64,000 nt of DNA from Paralithodes platypus. Its lineage: Eukaryota; Arthropoda; Malacostraca; Decapoda; Lithodidae. Under the pieces are notes generated by a model, which had not been told where the DNA came from, did no database searches, and worked only from the letters and a program-made list of their open reading frames with translations. Below, piece by piece: positions 9,740-21,149 of the stretch. The first letter of the stretch is position 1; every line of letters begins with the position of its first letter. The stretch is from positions 50,165,990-50,229,989 of the forward strand of contig CM064509.1 of NCBI GenBank assembly GCA_032716605.1, in the 5' to 3' direction. Position numbers and translations under genes: made by a program.

Positions 9740-11157
9740 TTACGGATGATAGATGGAGAAATTGGGTTTTGGAAGCATTAAAGGTAACAAGGTTTTCTCT
9801 GCCCCAATTGGAGTAGTATTTAGATCAGAATTTAAGAGTTCTATGGCTTCATTACGTTTGTCGTTGAGGGATTGCTGGCTGGGGCGTTCTGAAAAACTAA
9901 TGGAGTAGTTTAAGGTTGAGTCGTCTGCGTATGAATGGAGGGGAATTGAGGTACAGTTGAGGAGATCATTTATAAATTTAGAACGAAAATAGGAGATAGG
10001 ACAGAGCCCTGAGGAACAGAGTTTATAGGGTGAGGATGTGAACAATGGCCGTCCACAACCGCGGCTATGGAACGGCCGAAAAGGAAATTAGAGACGAAGG
10101 CACAGATGGAGGGATAGAAACCGAAGGAGGGTAGTTTAGAAATTAAAGATTTGTGCCAGACTCTATCGAAGGCTTTCGATATGTCTAGTGCAATAGGAAA
10201 AGTCTCACCGAAGTCCCGAAAGGAGGATGACCAAGAGTTAGTAAGATATGAAAGAAGATCACCAGTAGAGCAACCCTTAAGGAAGCCATACTGGCGATCT
10301 GAGAGCAGATTATGAGAAGAGAAATGCTTAAGAAATTTGGAAGCAAGAATAGTTTCAAAAACTTTAGAAAGACATGAAATGAGAGCAATTGGACGATAGT
10401 TGGAGGGTTGAGAGCGGTCACCCTTCTTTGGGACAGGTTGAATGTGAGCAAACTTCCAGCATGAAGGGAAGACGTTAGAGGATAGACAGAGACGAAAGAG
10501 TTTGCCTAGGCAGGGAGTCAGCACGGAAGCACAGTTTTTGAGAACAACAGGAGGAACACCGTCCGGACCGTACGCCTTATTAGTATTAAGCCCAGAGAGG
10601 GTAGAAAGTACATCTTTAGAAGAGATTAGGATAATAGGCATAAGTAAGAGAGAGGAAGGTAGAGAGGGAGGAATAGCACCGGAATCATCCAAGGTGGAGT
10701 TTCTAGCAAAAGTTTGAGCGAAAAGTTTAGCTTTGTCAGAGGAAGAAGTGATGGTTGTGCCATCAGAATGGGAAAGGGGAGTGAAAGACGTGGAAGAGAA
10801 ATTGTTGGAGAGGTTTCTGGCTAGATGCCAGAAAGCTTGGGAAGAGCTAGAGTTGGATAGTTCAGTGCATTTATTATTGATGAAAGAGTGTTTGACAAGT
10901 CGAAGAACAGATTTGGCTTGATTCCGGGCAGAAACATAGGAAGAATGAGAGTCTTGAGTTATAATGCGTCGGTACCATTTGAATGCTTCCTCCTTATTGC
11001 GGACAGCAGTAGAACAGGCGTGAGTAAACCAAGATTTTTTAGCATTAGTCTGAGAGAAAGAGAATGGAATGTATGCTTCCATGCCCGATAGGATTACCTC
11101 GGTAATGCGTTCAGCACTCTCCGAGGGTCCCCGGCCACGGAAGCAGAAACATTCCAT
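9740..11157 (-). pseudogene. LINE-A ORF2, reverse transcriptase domain
   Basis: The long frame 11157-9970 (395 codons) holds the RT fingers and palm. Visible motifs are GPDGVPPVVLKN, KKGDRSQPSNYRPIAL, YGFLKGCSTGDLL, LDISKAFDRVWH and NSVPQGSVLSPIF. A frameshift near 9975-10040 moves the catalytic loop YADD into another frame (10045-9740). The enzyme would copy element RNA at a nicked target. All main RT blocks are recognisable and the catalytic YADD is intact, but the frameshift makes this copy inactive. Confidence 0.9.
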
Positions 11158-11930
11158 GGGAAATCAAAGAAGAACTGCCGGAGAGCCTCCCAGTCGGCAG
11201 CGCCAAAGTGCCACAAGCGCCGCCGGCTAGGAGGATCGGGGGGCCGTACTGGAGAGATAGGACAGTTGACAGAGATAAGTTTATGGTCGGAGGAGCCCAA
11301 AGGAGAAAAAAGATCGACAGTATAAGAAGAAGGGTTAGAAGTTAAAAACAAGTCAAGAATGTTGGGCCGATCTCCGATGCGATCCGGGATGGGTTGGGTT
11401 GCTGAACTAACTGCTCTAGGTAATTTATGATAGAAAAGACGTAGGCTTGTTCACCAGGTGGGTCAGTAGTGTGAGACGAGAGCCATTGGTGGTGGTGAAC
11501 GTTGAAATCTCCTAAGATGGAGATTTCTGAGAAAGGAGAAATGGATAGAATGTGTTCCACTGTAGAGTTTAGATAGTCAAAGAATTTGGAAAAGTCAGTA
11601 GAGTTAGGGGAAAGATAGACAGCACAGAAATATTTAGTAAGAGAATGACAGGAAAGTTTGAGCCATAAAGTAGAGAATTCAGAGGAGTCGAAATCGGGAA
11701 CACGAGAGCAAGTGAGTTTGTTGGGCACATATGCACAACATCCCCCTTTGGCTTTGAAACTAGGATAGAGAAAGTAGGAGGATACAGAGAAGGGGTTGCT
11801 GGATGTTGCTACAGACACCTGAGTTTCGGTGAGGAAGAGAAGATCAGGTTTGTAGGAGGAGAGATGGTGTTCAACAGAGTGAAAGTTAGAGAAAAGTCCG
11901 CAAATGTTGCAGAAATCAATAGAAAGAGTA
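11094..11930 (-). pseudogene. LINE-A ORF2, apurinic-type endonuclease domain
   Basis: Reading the minus strand: the domain start (SVEHHL then FLTETQ) is at about 11930-11815, the core with ISILGDFNVHHHQW is in 11818-11342, and [10 protein letters not shown] is in 11351-11094. TETQ, GDFN and SDH are characteristic metal-binding and catalytic blocks of the exonuclease-III-like LINE endonuclease. Two frameshifts (near 11815 and 11345) separate the three pieces. The domain would make the target nick that primes reverse transcription. Confidence 0.85.
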
Positions 11931-12001
11931 ACAGGCCGAGGTCCAGGTAATATTGTGGGGTCGTCATGGGATGGTCGGTCGGGTGTGGGGGCATTTATGG
12001 T

Positions 12002-12018
12002 CCCCCCCCCCCCCCCCC
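12002..12018. repeat. Poly-C homopolymer run
   Basis: An uninterrupted run of about 17 C's lies at the 5' edge of LINE-A. Similar C or G runs occur at 15846, 26304, 37139, 41176, 43051 and 43247. Confidence 0.9.
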
Positions 12019-13892
12019 TCCCCTGGGGACTCCGAGGCTGGGCTGAAATTCATAATTTAAAAAAAAATTGGTGTGGAGGAATGAAGTGTGGTGTGCATGT
12101 TTAGTTTAGTGAAGTGGATAGGAGGAGGAGATGTTTATGAGAGCTAGCTGGATTGCTCTCAGTGTAAATGAGGCACAAAGAAAATCAGTAAGAGAGGCCA
12201 AGCAAATGAAACAGGAGTTCCAGCGACTCTTTATCACATGCCTATAACCTCACCTGGGTCTAGCCCTGATCGATTGGTGCCTACAATCTCCCCACACTCA
12301 AGCACACACACGTGTGTGTGAGTGTGAGAAAGAGAGAGAGAGAGAGAGTGAGAGTGAGTGTGTGCAAGAAAGATATAGAGATAAAGGGTAATTACTTGAA
12401 AAATAATACGCCTTAAAATAAATCTGTGCCTACTTAAACGTCCCATTCCCCGAGACATTTCCCAAACGTAACAAAGCAATATAATCCGTCCTAGGCAGCC
12501 GGCGGGGGAGACGGGCCTTTATACCATACATCACTGTCTTTTTACACCAGGTCCCGTGCATTATTCAGGGGAGGGGGCTTGGCATCCCTCAACCTCTACC
12601 GGGATATTGCCTTGGGGGCCGCACTCCTCCACCACCCTCAACTGTTACGGTGTACACTAACCCCTCTCATTTAACGCCTCGGGCCTTGGATCAACAAGGT
12701 TATCAGTCCACCACATTTACCAACTCCTTTAACACCGCACTGACATTGTCACAAATTTCACATTATTCAGCAAGTTGTTAAAATAATTAGATGGCTAAGA
12801 TCAAGTAAGTGCATTTTGAATCATGCAAAAGTATTATGTGATGTGAAAGTTGAATTCCCATCAAATTAACCAATTTTCTTGGTTATACATTTGTACATGA
12901 ATCTGAATTTCCTAACGATGTTCTTAAGTTTGATCTATATTTGTAAATAGGCATATTTGTTGGTATTAGCATTGTATATTCTATGTACTAAAATGCGATT
13001 GCAGTAATTGCTGATATGTTAAGTGATAAGTTATTTGTAGTTATTGCCTGACAATTATTTTGCTTTGTTTAAGTTTATTTCATTTTAAATAAATATACGT
13101 ACAAATACGACCATAATGAATATGTAACATATGCATGGTATGCAAGATAACACATATATTTTTGTCTGCTTAGAAAATCAGCTTTCAAGTCCAAGAACAA
13201 TTGTAAATATAAGGTCCATGATGCAATTTCACCAAGCGGGCCATTTTCCCCAGACGGACGACAAGTCCAAACTGATGCTGAGCACCCTTGGCCTCCTTAC
13301 CTTCAACTCCATCCCTCACACAAAGTTACGTCAGTCTTCACTTAATATGCGAGACTCACAATTCTCCCCAAGTCAGCGAGAAACAGCAGGCAATATGTGG
13401 GAATGGGAGAATAATGTGCCTTGAATTCCTGCAAACAAAAGCTCGGTCCTGTTTCTGCAGTCCTTGAAGTGAGGGAGAAGACTTTGGCATACAATTTATT
13501 TCATGTGTTTCTGAGGGGGACAGAGATGGGATGTGTCTGTGTGAGAGTAGGGTAGGGAGGTGCATGGGGTAGCTCCTGTTATTGAGGTCATGGGGGTGGA
13601 TGTGTATGAATGAGAGAGAGAGAGAGAGTTACATAGATACACAGACTACACAGACCTTGCGGTTCCTAATAGGTAGTCCGGACTTAATGCTAAATAAGAA
13701 TTTGCTACAAAGTGGAAGGCAAGGATAGCAAAGAAGAAGGCTCTCTCCCCACCCACCTCTCCCTCCGACCGTTGGTCGGCATGAAATTAAGTTGGGGAAA
13801 GAAGTCCCCCAGCAGAATGAGAAAAGCGTCTACTGATAAATTTATAGTAAAGAACGACAATGCGAAATATTATATACTGCTGATGCTTAACC
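12019..13892. other. Gene-free interval with CA/GT/GA microsatellites
   Basis: Bases 12303-12365 are an imperfect AC/GT then GA/GT tract, and 13613-13627 is a GA run. Short open frames (for example 13131-13424 plus) show no recognisable domain and no codon-level evidence, so none is called. Confidence 0.6.
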
Positions 13893-15492
13893 TATGTTTT
13901 TTTTGTTTTTTTTTACCTATATTATTCCCACCTCCTCAAAATGAATGTCTAAACTTCTTTTGAATGTGTCAATTGTCTTACATTGTACCACTTTCTCAGG
14001 CAATTTGTTCCACTCGATGACCACACTGTAGGTGAAGAAGTGCTTTGTGACATCGAGATTCGCCCTTCTAGTTTTTATTTTCATTCTATTTCCCCGAGTT
14101 AATGAACTATTATCTATTTTGAAAAGTGAATCTACATCAATTTTGTCAAATCCCTTTAGTATCTTGAAACACTCGATTAATTGACCTCCCAATCTTCTTT
14201 TCTTACGTGAAAATAAATGTAATTGTTTTAGTCTTTCATGATAAGATTTATTTCTTAGTGACGGAATCAACTTTGTTGCTCTACGCTGCACCGACTCTAG
14301 CTTCCCATTGTCCTTGCTCAGATAAGGATACCAAAATTACACACCATGTTCAAGATGGGGCCTCACTATGCTTTTAAATAAAGGTACTATAATGTTCTAA
14401 TTTATATAAGTCAAATTTCTCTTAATATATCCCAATGCTCGATTGGCCTTATTCGCAGCTGCTACACATTGATCTGAAGTCTTTAGGTTTTCAGATATAA
14501 GAACCCCCAGGTCTTTAACTAATGCACTTGTTTTGATTGGCTGGCCTTTCATCTTGTATTCATATTTTTTGTTTTGATTACCTATTTGCAAGACCTGGCA
14601 TTTATCAACATTGAATGGCATCTGCCATTTTTCGGACCACTCTACTGTTTTAGTTAAATCAGATTGCAGTTTACTGCGGTCTTCTTCGGTTAATACTGAT
14701 TTTCCTATCTTTGTGTCATCAGTGAACTTTGAGACAGTATTATTCAGTTCAACATCGATATCATTTATATAGATTAGAAACAAAACTGGCCCCAGGACCA
14801 ATCCCTGAGGCACTCCACTATAAACAGGCTCCCACTCAGACTCTACTCCATGTATCACAACTCTCTGCCTTCTGTTTGATAGCCAGCTTTTAATCCAGGC
14901 ATGAATTTTTCCTTTAATGCCCAACATTTCCAATTTCTTTAATAAATTGCCATGAGGTGCCTTATCGAATGCCTTTTGGAAATCTAAGTAAAATATGTCT
15001 AATGATTTAGTAGAGCCGTTATATATAAATAGTCTATTATAAAACTCGATCAAATTCGTTAGGCATGACTTACTGGATCTAAAGCCATGTTGGCTTTCTC
15101 TTATTAATTTGTTTGACTCCAGATAATCTACTAACTTGTCTCTCAGAATTGTTTCCATAATGTTTTCCTATGATTGACGTTAAACTGATTGGTCTATAAT
15201 TACTTGCTTGGTCTTTATTTCCTGTTTTAAATATTGGAGTGATATTTGCAGTTTTCCAATCACTAGGTATGGTTTCCTGATTGAGCGACAAGTTAAATAT
15301 GTTAGTTAAGGACTGTGCTATTTCTTCTTTCACGTTTTTTCAGAATTCTTGGGTGAATATTATCTGGCCCAGGGGTTTTATTAGTATTTAAATTGTTCAA
15401 CTTACATAACACTTCATTTTTGCTTATGGTAAAGTTTCCTATTTCATGCGTGGTTACGTTTGTTTCAGGAGTAGTGTTAAGTTCTTCCTTAT
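13893..15492 (-). pseudogene. LINE-B: CR1/L2-type LINE, RT and C-terminus (3' part of a split copy)
   Basis: On the minus strand, 15333-15079 carries NITPIFKTGNKDQASNYRPISL. Then 15158-14397 (253 codons) carries LDFQKAFDKAPH, YSGVPQGLVLGPVLF and the catalytic-loop sequence FTDDTKI. Finally 14291-13917 carries the C-terminal MQRRATKLIPSLRNK block. An A-rich tail follows on the minus strand (13893-13917). The catalytic loop reads FTDD rather than the usual YADD or FADD, and frames change at about 15150 and 14340. The coding region is cut at 15492 by the Gypsy insertion and continues at 39628-40010. Confidence 0.9.
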
Positions 15493-18400
15493 TGTTATGC
15501 CCTGGTTTTATTCAGGATTAACTATTGCGTAAGTGAGTTCTGCAAGACTGGGATGGCTCGTTTCACATACATACACACCAGGGATCAATAGAACACGTTA
15601 AGTAGAATCACAGGATGATATTTGTAATACAGCGTTATTTATCAAACACACTCACGGTATAGAAAAATAATCAATTCACTTTAGAGAACATGAGTAGGAG
15701 TAATAAGTTCAGTAGTAAGAGCTTGGTCTTTCAATTCTCCGAGCACAATCGTGGATCTGGATTAGAGTATGCACTGCCACTTCCGAATCTCGGGTATTAT
15801 TCTTCCGATACGGTCATGATAAGAAGTGATAAGAAAGTCACTCGAGGGGGGGGGGGGCACTGATTCCTTTTACACAGTATCTGATACAGTTCGTTGCTTT
15901 AGGCCTAGGGTTTTAGTTATCCGATTAGGTTGGGGCTAATGTTGAGTTTCGACTTTACACAATCTAGCAGAGTCAAGTAGGCAATTATTTACATATACTT
16001 TTAACTGTTAATGCGCGGATGGGAATTCATCACCGAGATTAAATCACGTTTTACGACCTATCCCTTAATTTGCGGGATCACAGAATATCTATACCACAAC
16101 ATCCAATTTAGGAATAACTCGTGTTGCGGTTGCGGGTAAATACTGTCGCAGTAATTATCTCGTAAAACACTTACTAGAATGAAATCTCTGGCAAAAACAG
16201 GGGACTCTAGGATCAAACTCGAAACACTCTTCACGGTTAGCGAATAACTCAAGGGTGAACATAGGCAAACACAACGGGTTGGGAACACGGTATCTCTACA
16301 CTGATGATATAATACGGAATCGAGCCCGGTCAGGTTATCTTCTTTCTCCTCTTGAATCTGGCATCGTCGGGGGGCTTCTCGGCTGCACCATGGGGCCATC
16401 CAGGGTGTCCAGTTGTGTGAAGAAGTTACAGATGGGTCAGTTGACCGTTGATGAAGTTGAGTTAAGGTTCTCTCCCATGGATCTTAAATGGTCTGCTTCC
16501 TGGCAGGGCCAGAGGAGCGTCTTATCGAACGAACGTAAGCAGTGTCTATGCACAGACTTTGCTTAACTGTCTCTGATCCATGACGAGAGGTTCAATCAAC
16601 CCAAGAACACAGTAGATCTTTCTACCCAAGATCTCTGTGTATGTGTGGAGATATATATATTGCTTGTAGGTCTCTATGTTAACCGGCGGGTTGCCGCGAT
16701 TAATACAGATCCAGGAAAATAATACATCAAGTCCTGGTGTTCAGCTTGCGGGGTGCCGGTCATTTGTCAGCAGGCGAGTAAAACAGTCTTCAAGCAGAGC
16801 GAGGTGCCGCGCGGCAAAAAGGTATATTTGTACTTCTGCCCGCTCTCCTCCTCTCGGGGTTTATATATGGCAGGGTGGCTCGGTGTTGCCGGGGCCGGGG
16901 GCTGGTGATTGTTTGTCATTGCTGGTGTGTTGGTTTCCGGGCAGGGCAATCTTGGCCTGCCAGGGGTAGCCCCACAGGGGGCTCACTTCAAGGGGGAGAG
17001 AAGAGGAGGTTGATTCATAACCTCCAGGGCTGGAGCTAACAGGCTCCTCAAGTTGCAAGATGGTGGAGGAGTGGGGGATGCTGGAGGCGGGTGTTGCCGG
17101 GGCTGAGTGGCCCCTTCCATAGTCGGGGCCAGGGCGGCTGTGCAGGGGCTGTGGAGTCAGCATCTGGCAATCTGGCCCTTCGTTCCCAATGCTCTGAATT
17201 AGATAACAGCGTTAGTTCACACACCGGCATATAAGAATAAATAATCTCAGGCGTTACGGCAAGCGTGTTGTTGTTCACGGAGATTGGGGTGGAGCACCTT
17301 GGCCAGAAGGGTCAGCTGGCTAATTGCCCGACTTTTATAAGTAAGTTGCTTTTTAAGGTAAGGAAGGAAAAGGGGGGGGAAAGGGAGAACAGTCCTCTCG
17401 TACCCGTAGGCCTTTGTGAGGTTGAATAACAAGTCCTGCCATACTTTATAGGTGCTGGCACATGCATAAAGGTGGTGGTTAACGCGGGTGCCCTAGTGGT
17501 CCCGTATGCCGGGGTCGAGGTGGGCGGCGCAGGTAGGAGTTCCTCCAGGATTGGACACGGCTCGATGGCCGAGTTAATTTGTTGTTGTCGGGCCCACCTG
17601 GGTTAGGTGGAAATGCCCACATAGACTACGTGTGGATAAGGGGAGAGTAATCCAGAGAGAGAGAGAAAAATACAGACAAATAGTTGATCAATAAGGTAGG
17701 GCATGCATAACTAGGTGGCAGTATCGTTGTCATGATTATGGTGACAGATTGGTTCGGTTACGTACCTGAGGCAACCACGATGCAAGGCATTGGCTCTTCC
17801 GTTGTGTGGTTGGGTCATCATATATGCATGCACAATTGGCACACCGCTTGGTTGCAAACGAAAAAAAAAAAAAAGGATACGCCGTGTGAATTGTAGTCCG
17901 AGAAGGTAGCGTTTGACGAGGCGTTTAGAAGATGTGTGGAAGGAAGAACTAGAAAGAAAAAAAAAATGTTATATTATGTAACACAAAAGTTATGGGAAGA
18001 ATACTGCGTGAGGTTTATGGTTCGTTCACTAGTCTAAAGTTAGGAGGTTAGTCAGCATGCGGGGTTAGCAGGTAATTAAGAGAACTTACACTAGGTAGTG
18101 GTATATATCAACATAAGAACTGGCCTGGTTTATATACTGATATCCTCGCATCTCAGGCGGCAGTGCAATTATCATTATCATGGTAATGGGCGGTTTTGGT
18201 CACGTACCTGGGGCAAACACGCGGCGTGAGGCATTGGCGCTCCCGTGGCGTGGTCTGGTCGTTGTCTACTCATGCACGGCTGGCACTGCCTGGTTGCAAC
18301 GGAAAAGGATAGGATCATGTGAACTGTAGTCCTAGAAGGAAGTGTCTTGACGAGGCGTGTAGAAGACGTGTGGAGGGAGGCTAGAAAAGAAAAGCAGGCT

Positions 18401-19990
18401 GGATTATGTAATGTAAGAGTTAGGGAAAAATAGATCGTGTGAGGTGACGGTTTCCTTATTATTCTACGGTTAGTAGGTCAGTCATCATGCGGGGTTAGTA
18501 TGTGAATAAGTAACAAGTAAAATGGTAATGACATAATCAATATCTAATTGGTACAGTTATATATCTATACCCCCTCATAATACAGAGAGTTAAGAGGTGT
18601 CTTTCCGCTTACTTTTCCGGCAGGGGTTGTCATAGCTAAAGATAAACATATTCATTAATCATATATACCTGGTCTGCAGTCATGTTGCCTGTGGCGGCTG
18701 TAGTTGGATTTAACTGTAGCTAAACGCACGTGAAATTAATACAACGGTAATTACATTTAGTCACAGGGACATGCACACGACGCGGGGACTACAGCTTACA
18801 TCATCAAAAAGGTATGGGGTGTACGTCATCTAATACATACTTAGTTAGGGTTGAATAATGGCAGGGAGGAGAGAAATGTGGTTTGTATACTAGAAGACTG
18901 TGAGTTAAAAGATATGGAACATGTGGATTGGTGTGGAAGGGTGGTCCAGAAAGGTTGGGGGTTGTTGTCTGTGGTCGGCCATTTAGGGTGAGTTGTCCAG
19001 TGCTGGCTGCCGAGGCAGTAAGCTTCTAATCGGGCTGGGGGGGGATGAGGCGCGAAAGGGGGCGGCGTGGTTTGTTCCTCTCTCACCTACCGTGTTAGTG
19101 AGTGTCTGTCTGTCTGGCTGTTGCTTTGGTATGGTACACATACACATACTGACAATGCAGAGAGATACCAGGTGTCTTCCCTGTCTTTCTCTCCTGAGAT
19201 GATCGTCTGTAGATTGATCAGAATTAAACATAGCATTTAGCAGGGGTACATCAAGAAAATAATTAGTATGGGGTGCATTCTTATACCGTCGTAAGGTAGA
19301 GATAAGGGGTGTCTTCCCTCCTTGTCTTCTTCTTAGAGGGCTGTCATAGTTAAACATATATATATATATATCATTAATACAATAATACATGGTTTGCAGT
19401 TATGGCCGTCTGCAGGTTGATCAGAATTAAACATATATAAATCAGCAGAGGTACTTCAAGAATGTCGGGTTAAGGAAATGTGGTTTGTATACTAGAAGGC
19501 TGGAAGTTAGATGACGTGTACCTGTTGAGTGTTGTGGAGGGGTTGGGTCTAGAAGGGTTGAGGATGCACAGTCCTCCGGGAGGTTGGAGGTCGTGGCTTG
19601 GAGTCGGCCATTTTGGGGCGGGTTGTCCTGGTGGTTAATTTGGGGTGAAAACATCTTGGCCCAGCATAGTAACTCGGGTTCGTGTTGGGTCGGGTTGGGG
19701 CGGGGCCGCGCACTCTCTCGCCATGCTGGGTGAATGCTTGTGTGTCTGTCTTGGTGGTTTGGTGGTCGGCCATTTTGGGGCGAGTTGTTCGGGCTAGTTG
19801 CTGGGGTAGTGACTGCCGGGTTTCGCAGGTGGCGACCTTGGTTTGAGGATGATCCTGATGGGGAGGAGCATTTCGTTTCTGTCCCATCTTGGTTGGGTGC
19901 TGGTGTGTCTCCTCTGGTCTGTTGTTGGTGTCTTGGTTGTATGTTGTTTTTCAAGGGGGTCTGTTGCTTTCTCGTCCTCCTTGTATTTCA
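15493..19990 (-). repeat. Gypsy 3' LTR (left copy), 4,498 bp, uninterrupted
   Basis: The plus strand begins TGTTATGCCCTGG and ends TGTATTTCA. It aligns end to end with the right copy once the SINE and DIRS insertions are removed (2,221 + 853 + 1,426 bp there). Differences by eye are scattered single bases, so insertion was fairly recent. The LTR contains internal duplications: about 17706-18065 resembles 18158-18500, and blocks at 18590-18700, 19130-19210 and 19300-19410 resemble one another. Small frames occur (for example 16676-16969 plus), but nothing recognisable is encoded. Confidence 0.93.
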
Positions 19991-20006
19991 CTTCCCTCTC
20001 TTTCGT
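19991..20006 (-). other. Candidate polypurine tract of the Gypsy element
   Basis: Immediately inside the 3' LTR the minus strand reads GAAAGAGAGGGAAG directly before the LTR's TG. That is the position and composition expected of the plus-strand primer. Confidence 0.75.
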
Positions 20007-20094
20007 CGTAGGTACGACCCCGTACCTTAAGGTCGAATGTAAAAATGTTGAAGTGGTGGAAAGTTAAGGTTTGTTGGTGGAGAAAGTCCCACCA

Positions 20095-20880
20095 TTATAT
20101 GGATCGTTGTTCCGGGGTTTTGATTGGGTCTATGTTGACCAGGAGAGTTGTTTCTGTAACGTTGATCAGGCTTGTGGCGACGGCTTCGTGGGGGTGCCGG
20201 ATTCTGGTTAGGCGTCCGGCATCTGAGGTTACTTTAACTCTCCGGATGAAGGGTGTTTGTTCCATGTTGACTGTAGGAAAACTTTGGTCAGTGTGGGGGA
20301 GAGATGTGGTGGTGGTGGTGGTGGTAACCGGGCGAGTGTTGGTCTGTCGTGGTGGTGGCGGAGGGTCATATGGAGATGCGGGGGTAGGGGCAGCGGTAAT
20401 TAACGGTGGGGGGGTAATTAAGTTCCGTTGTATGGCCGGAGGGTTGGTGGAGCAGGTGATTCCCGCTATTCTGCATGGGGGTGTTTGTTTTGGGTGCTTG
20501 GTTTGTATATGTGTAGGGTTTTGGTGGCTTGTGGTGTTGGTGATGTCTATTTGTTTTGTTGGTAGTTGTTTTCCTTGTTTGGCGTTGGTGGTGTGGGTTG
20601 TGTCGATTATTGACGAGAATCGGTCAGGTTGTTCACTTAGTCGGCCTGATTTTGTACGTGTGCCTTGTTTACTGGGGGCCTCGGGACTAGACTCGGGGGG
20701 GGGATGATTTATAGTGAGTGGGGTTGGGGGTGGGGTAGTTGGTGGTTTGTTGGGTGGTTTGATTTGTTGTCTGGTGGGTTTGAGGGGTTTTGGGGGGGTT
20801 AAGGTAGAGGGAAAAGGTGATAAGGTTGGTGGAGCAAGGCGGGTTGTTAATTCGAAAGGGGTGGTGTTAGTTGTGATCAT
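20095..20880 (-). CDS. Proline/threonine-rich ORF between Gypsy pol and the 3' LTR, function unknown
   Basis: These 261 codons are open and rich in P, T, N and Q. A short segment, TKSGRLSEQPDRFSS, resembles the basic tail often seen downstream of Gypsy integrases. Otherwise no domain, signal peptide, membrane segment or Env-like feature is visible. It may be the remnant of a pol C-terminal extension or a third ORF. The surrounding DNA is so biased (minus strand A+C rich) that long frames can persist by chance, so the coding claim is weak. Confidence 0.4.
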   Translation of the reverse strand: MITTNTTPFELTTRLAPPTLSPFPSTLTPPKPLKPTRQQIKPPNKPPTTPPPTPLTINHPPPESSPEAPSKQGTRTKSGRLSEQPDRFSSIIDTTHTTNAKQGKQLPTKQIDITNTTSHQNPTHIQTKHPKQTPPCRIAGITCSTNPPAIQRNLITPPPLITAAPTPASPYDPPPPPRQTNTRPVTTTTTTTSLPHTDQSFPTVNMEQTPFIRRVKVTSDAGRLTRIRHPHEAVATSLINVTETTLLVNIDPIKTPEQRSI

Positions 20881-21149
20881 GGAGGTTGTGGGTTTGTGGT
20901 AAGGGGGGGTGGTAGGTTTAGGATTGGTGGGGGAGGGGGGGATGGAATGGTTGAGGAGGTGAAGGGGGAGTTGGGGCTTGAGTTTGGTGGGGACTGGGAG
21001 GTTGGGGAGGAAGGATTAGGGGAGGGGGTTATTGGTCGGGGAAGGATTTGTTCTTTTGGTAGGGGTGGGGTTAGGGTGGGAAGGGATTTTTTTTTGTGGG
21101 GCTGTGTTTTTGTTTTGACCAGCCTTTTGATTCGGTGATGAATGGGGAG

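Larger units (their letters stand above)
8995..12003 (-). mobile_element. LINE-A: 5'-truncated Jockey/CR1-type non-LTR retrotransposon
   Basis: The element lies on the minus strand and contains, in order, the apurinic-type endonuclease (about 11930-11150), the RT (11157 to about 9740) and the C-terminal region (9588-9088). A short 3' UTR ends near 8995. No ORF1 is seen upstream of the endonuclease, where a run of C's (12002-12018) begins. At least three frame changes separate the parts. A truncated copy (945-1352) and a split relic (4265-8335) belong to the same family, so this family was active here more than once. Confidence 0.9.

Noticed and set aside
13131..13424. Possible 97-codon host gene on the plus strand
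   Set aside because: There is no recognisable domain, no splice or promoter support, and such lengths are expected by chance in this sequence.
20095..20880. An envelope gene in the Gypsy element
   Set aside because: The ORF lies in the env position but has no signal peptide, membrane segment or furin-like site. It is listed only as an unknown ORF.
19734..21138. Plus-strand open frames of Gly/Val/Trp-rich composition
   Set aside because: They arise from the G+T-rich antisense strand of the Gypsy element and have no recognisable domain.
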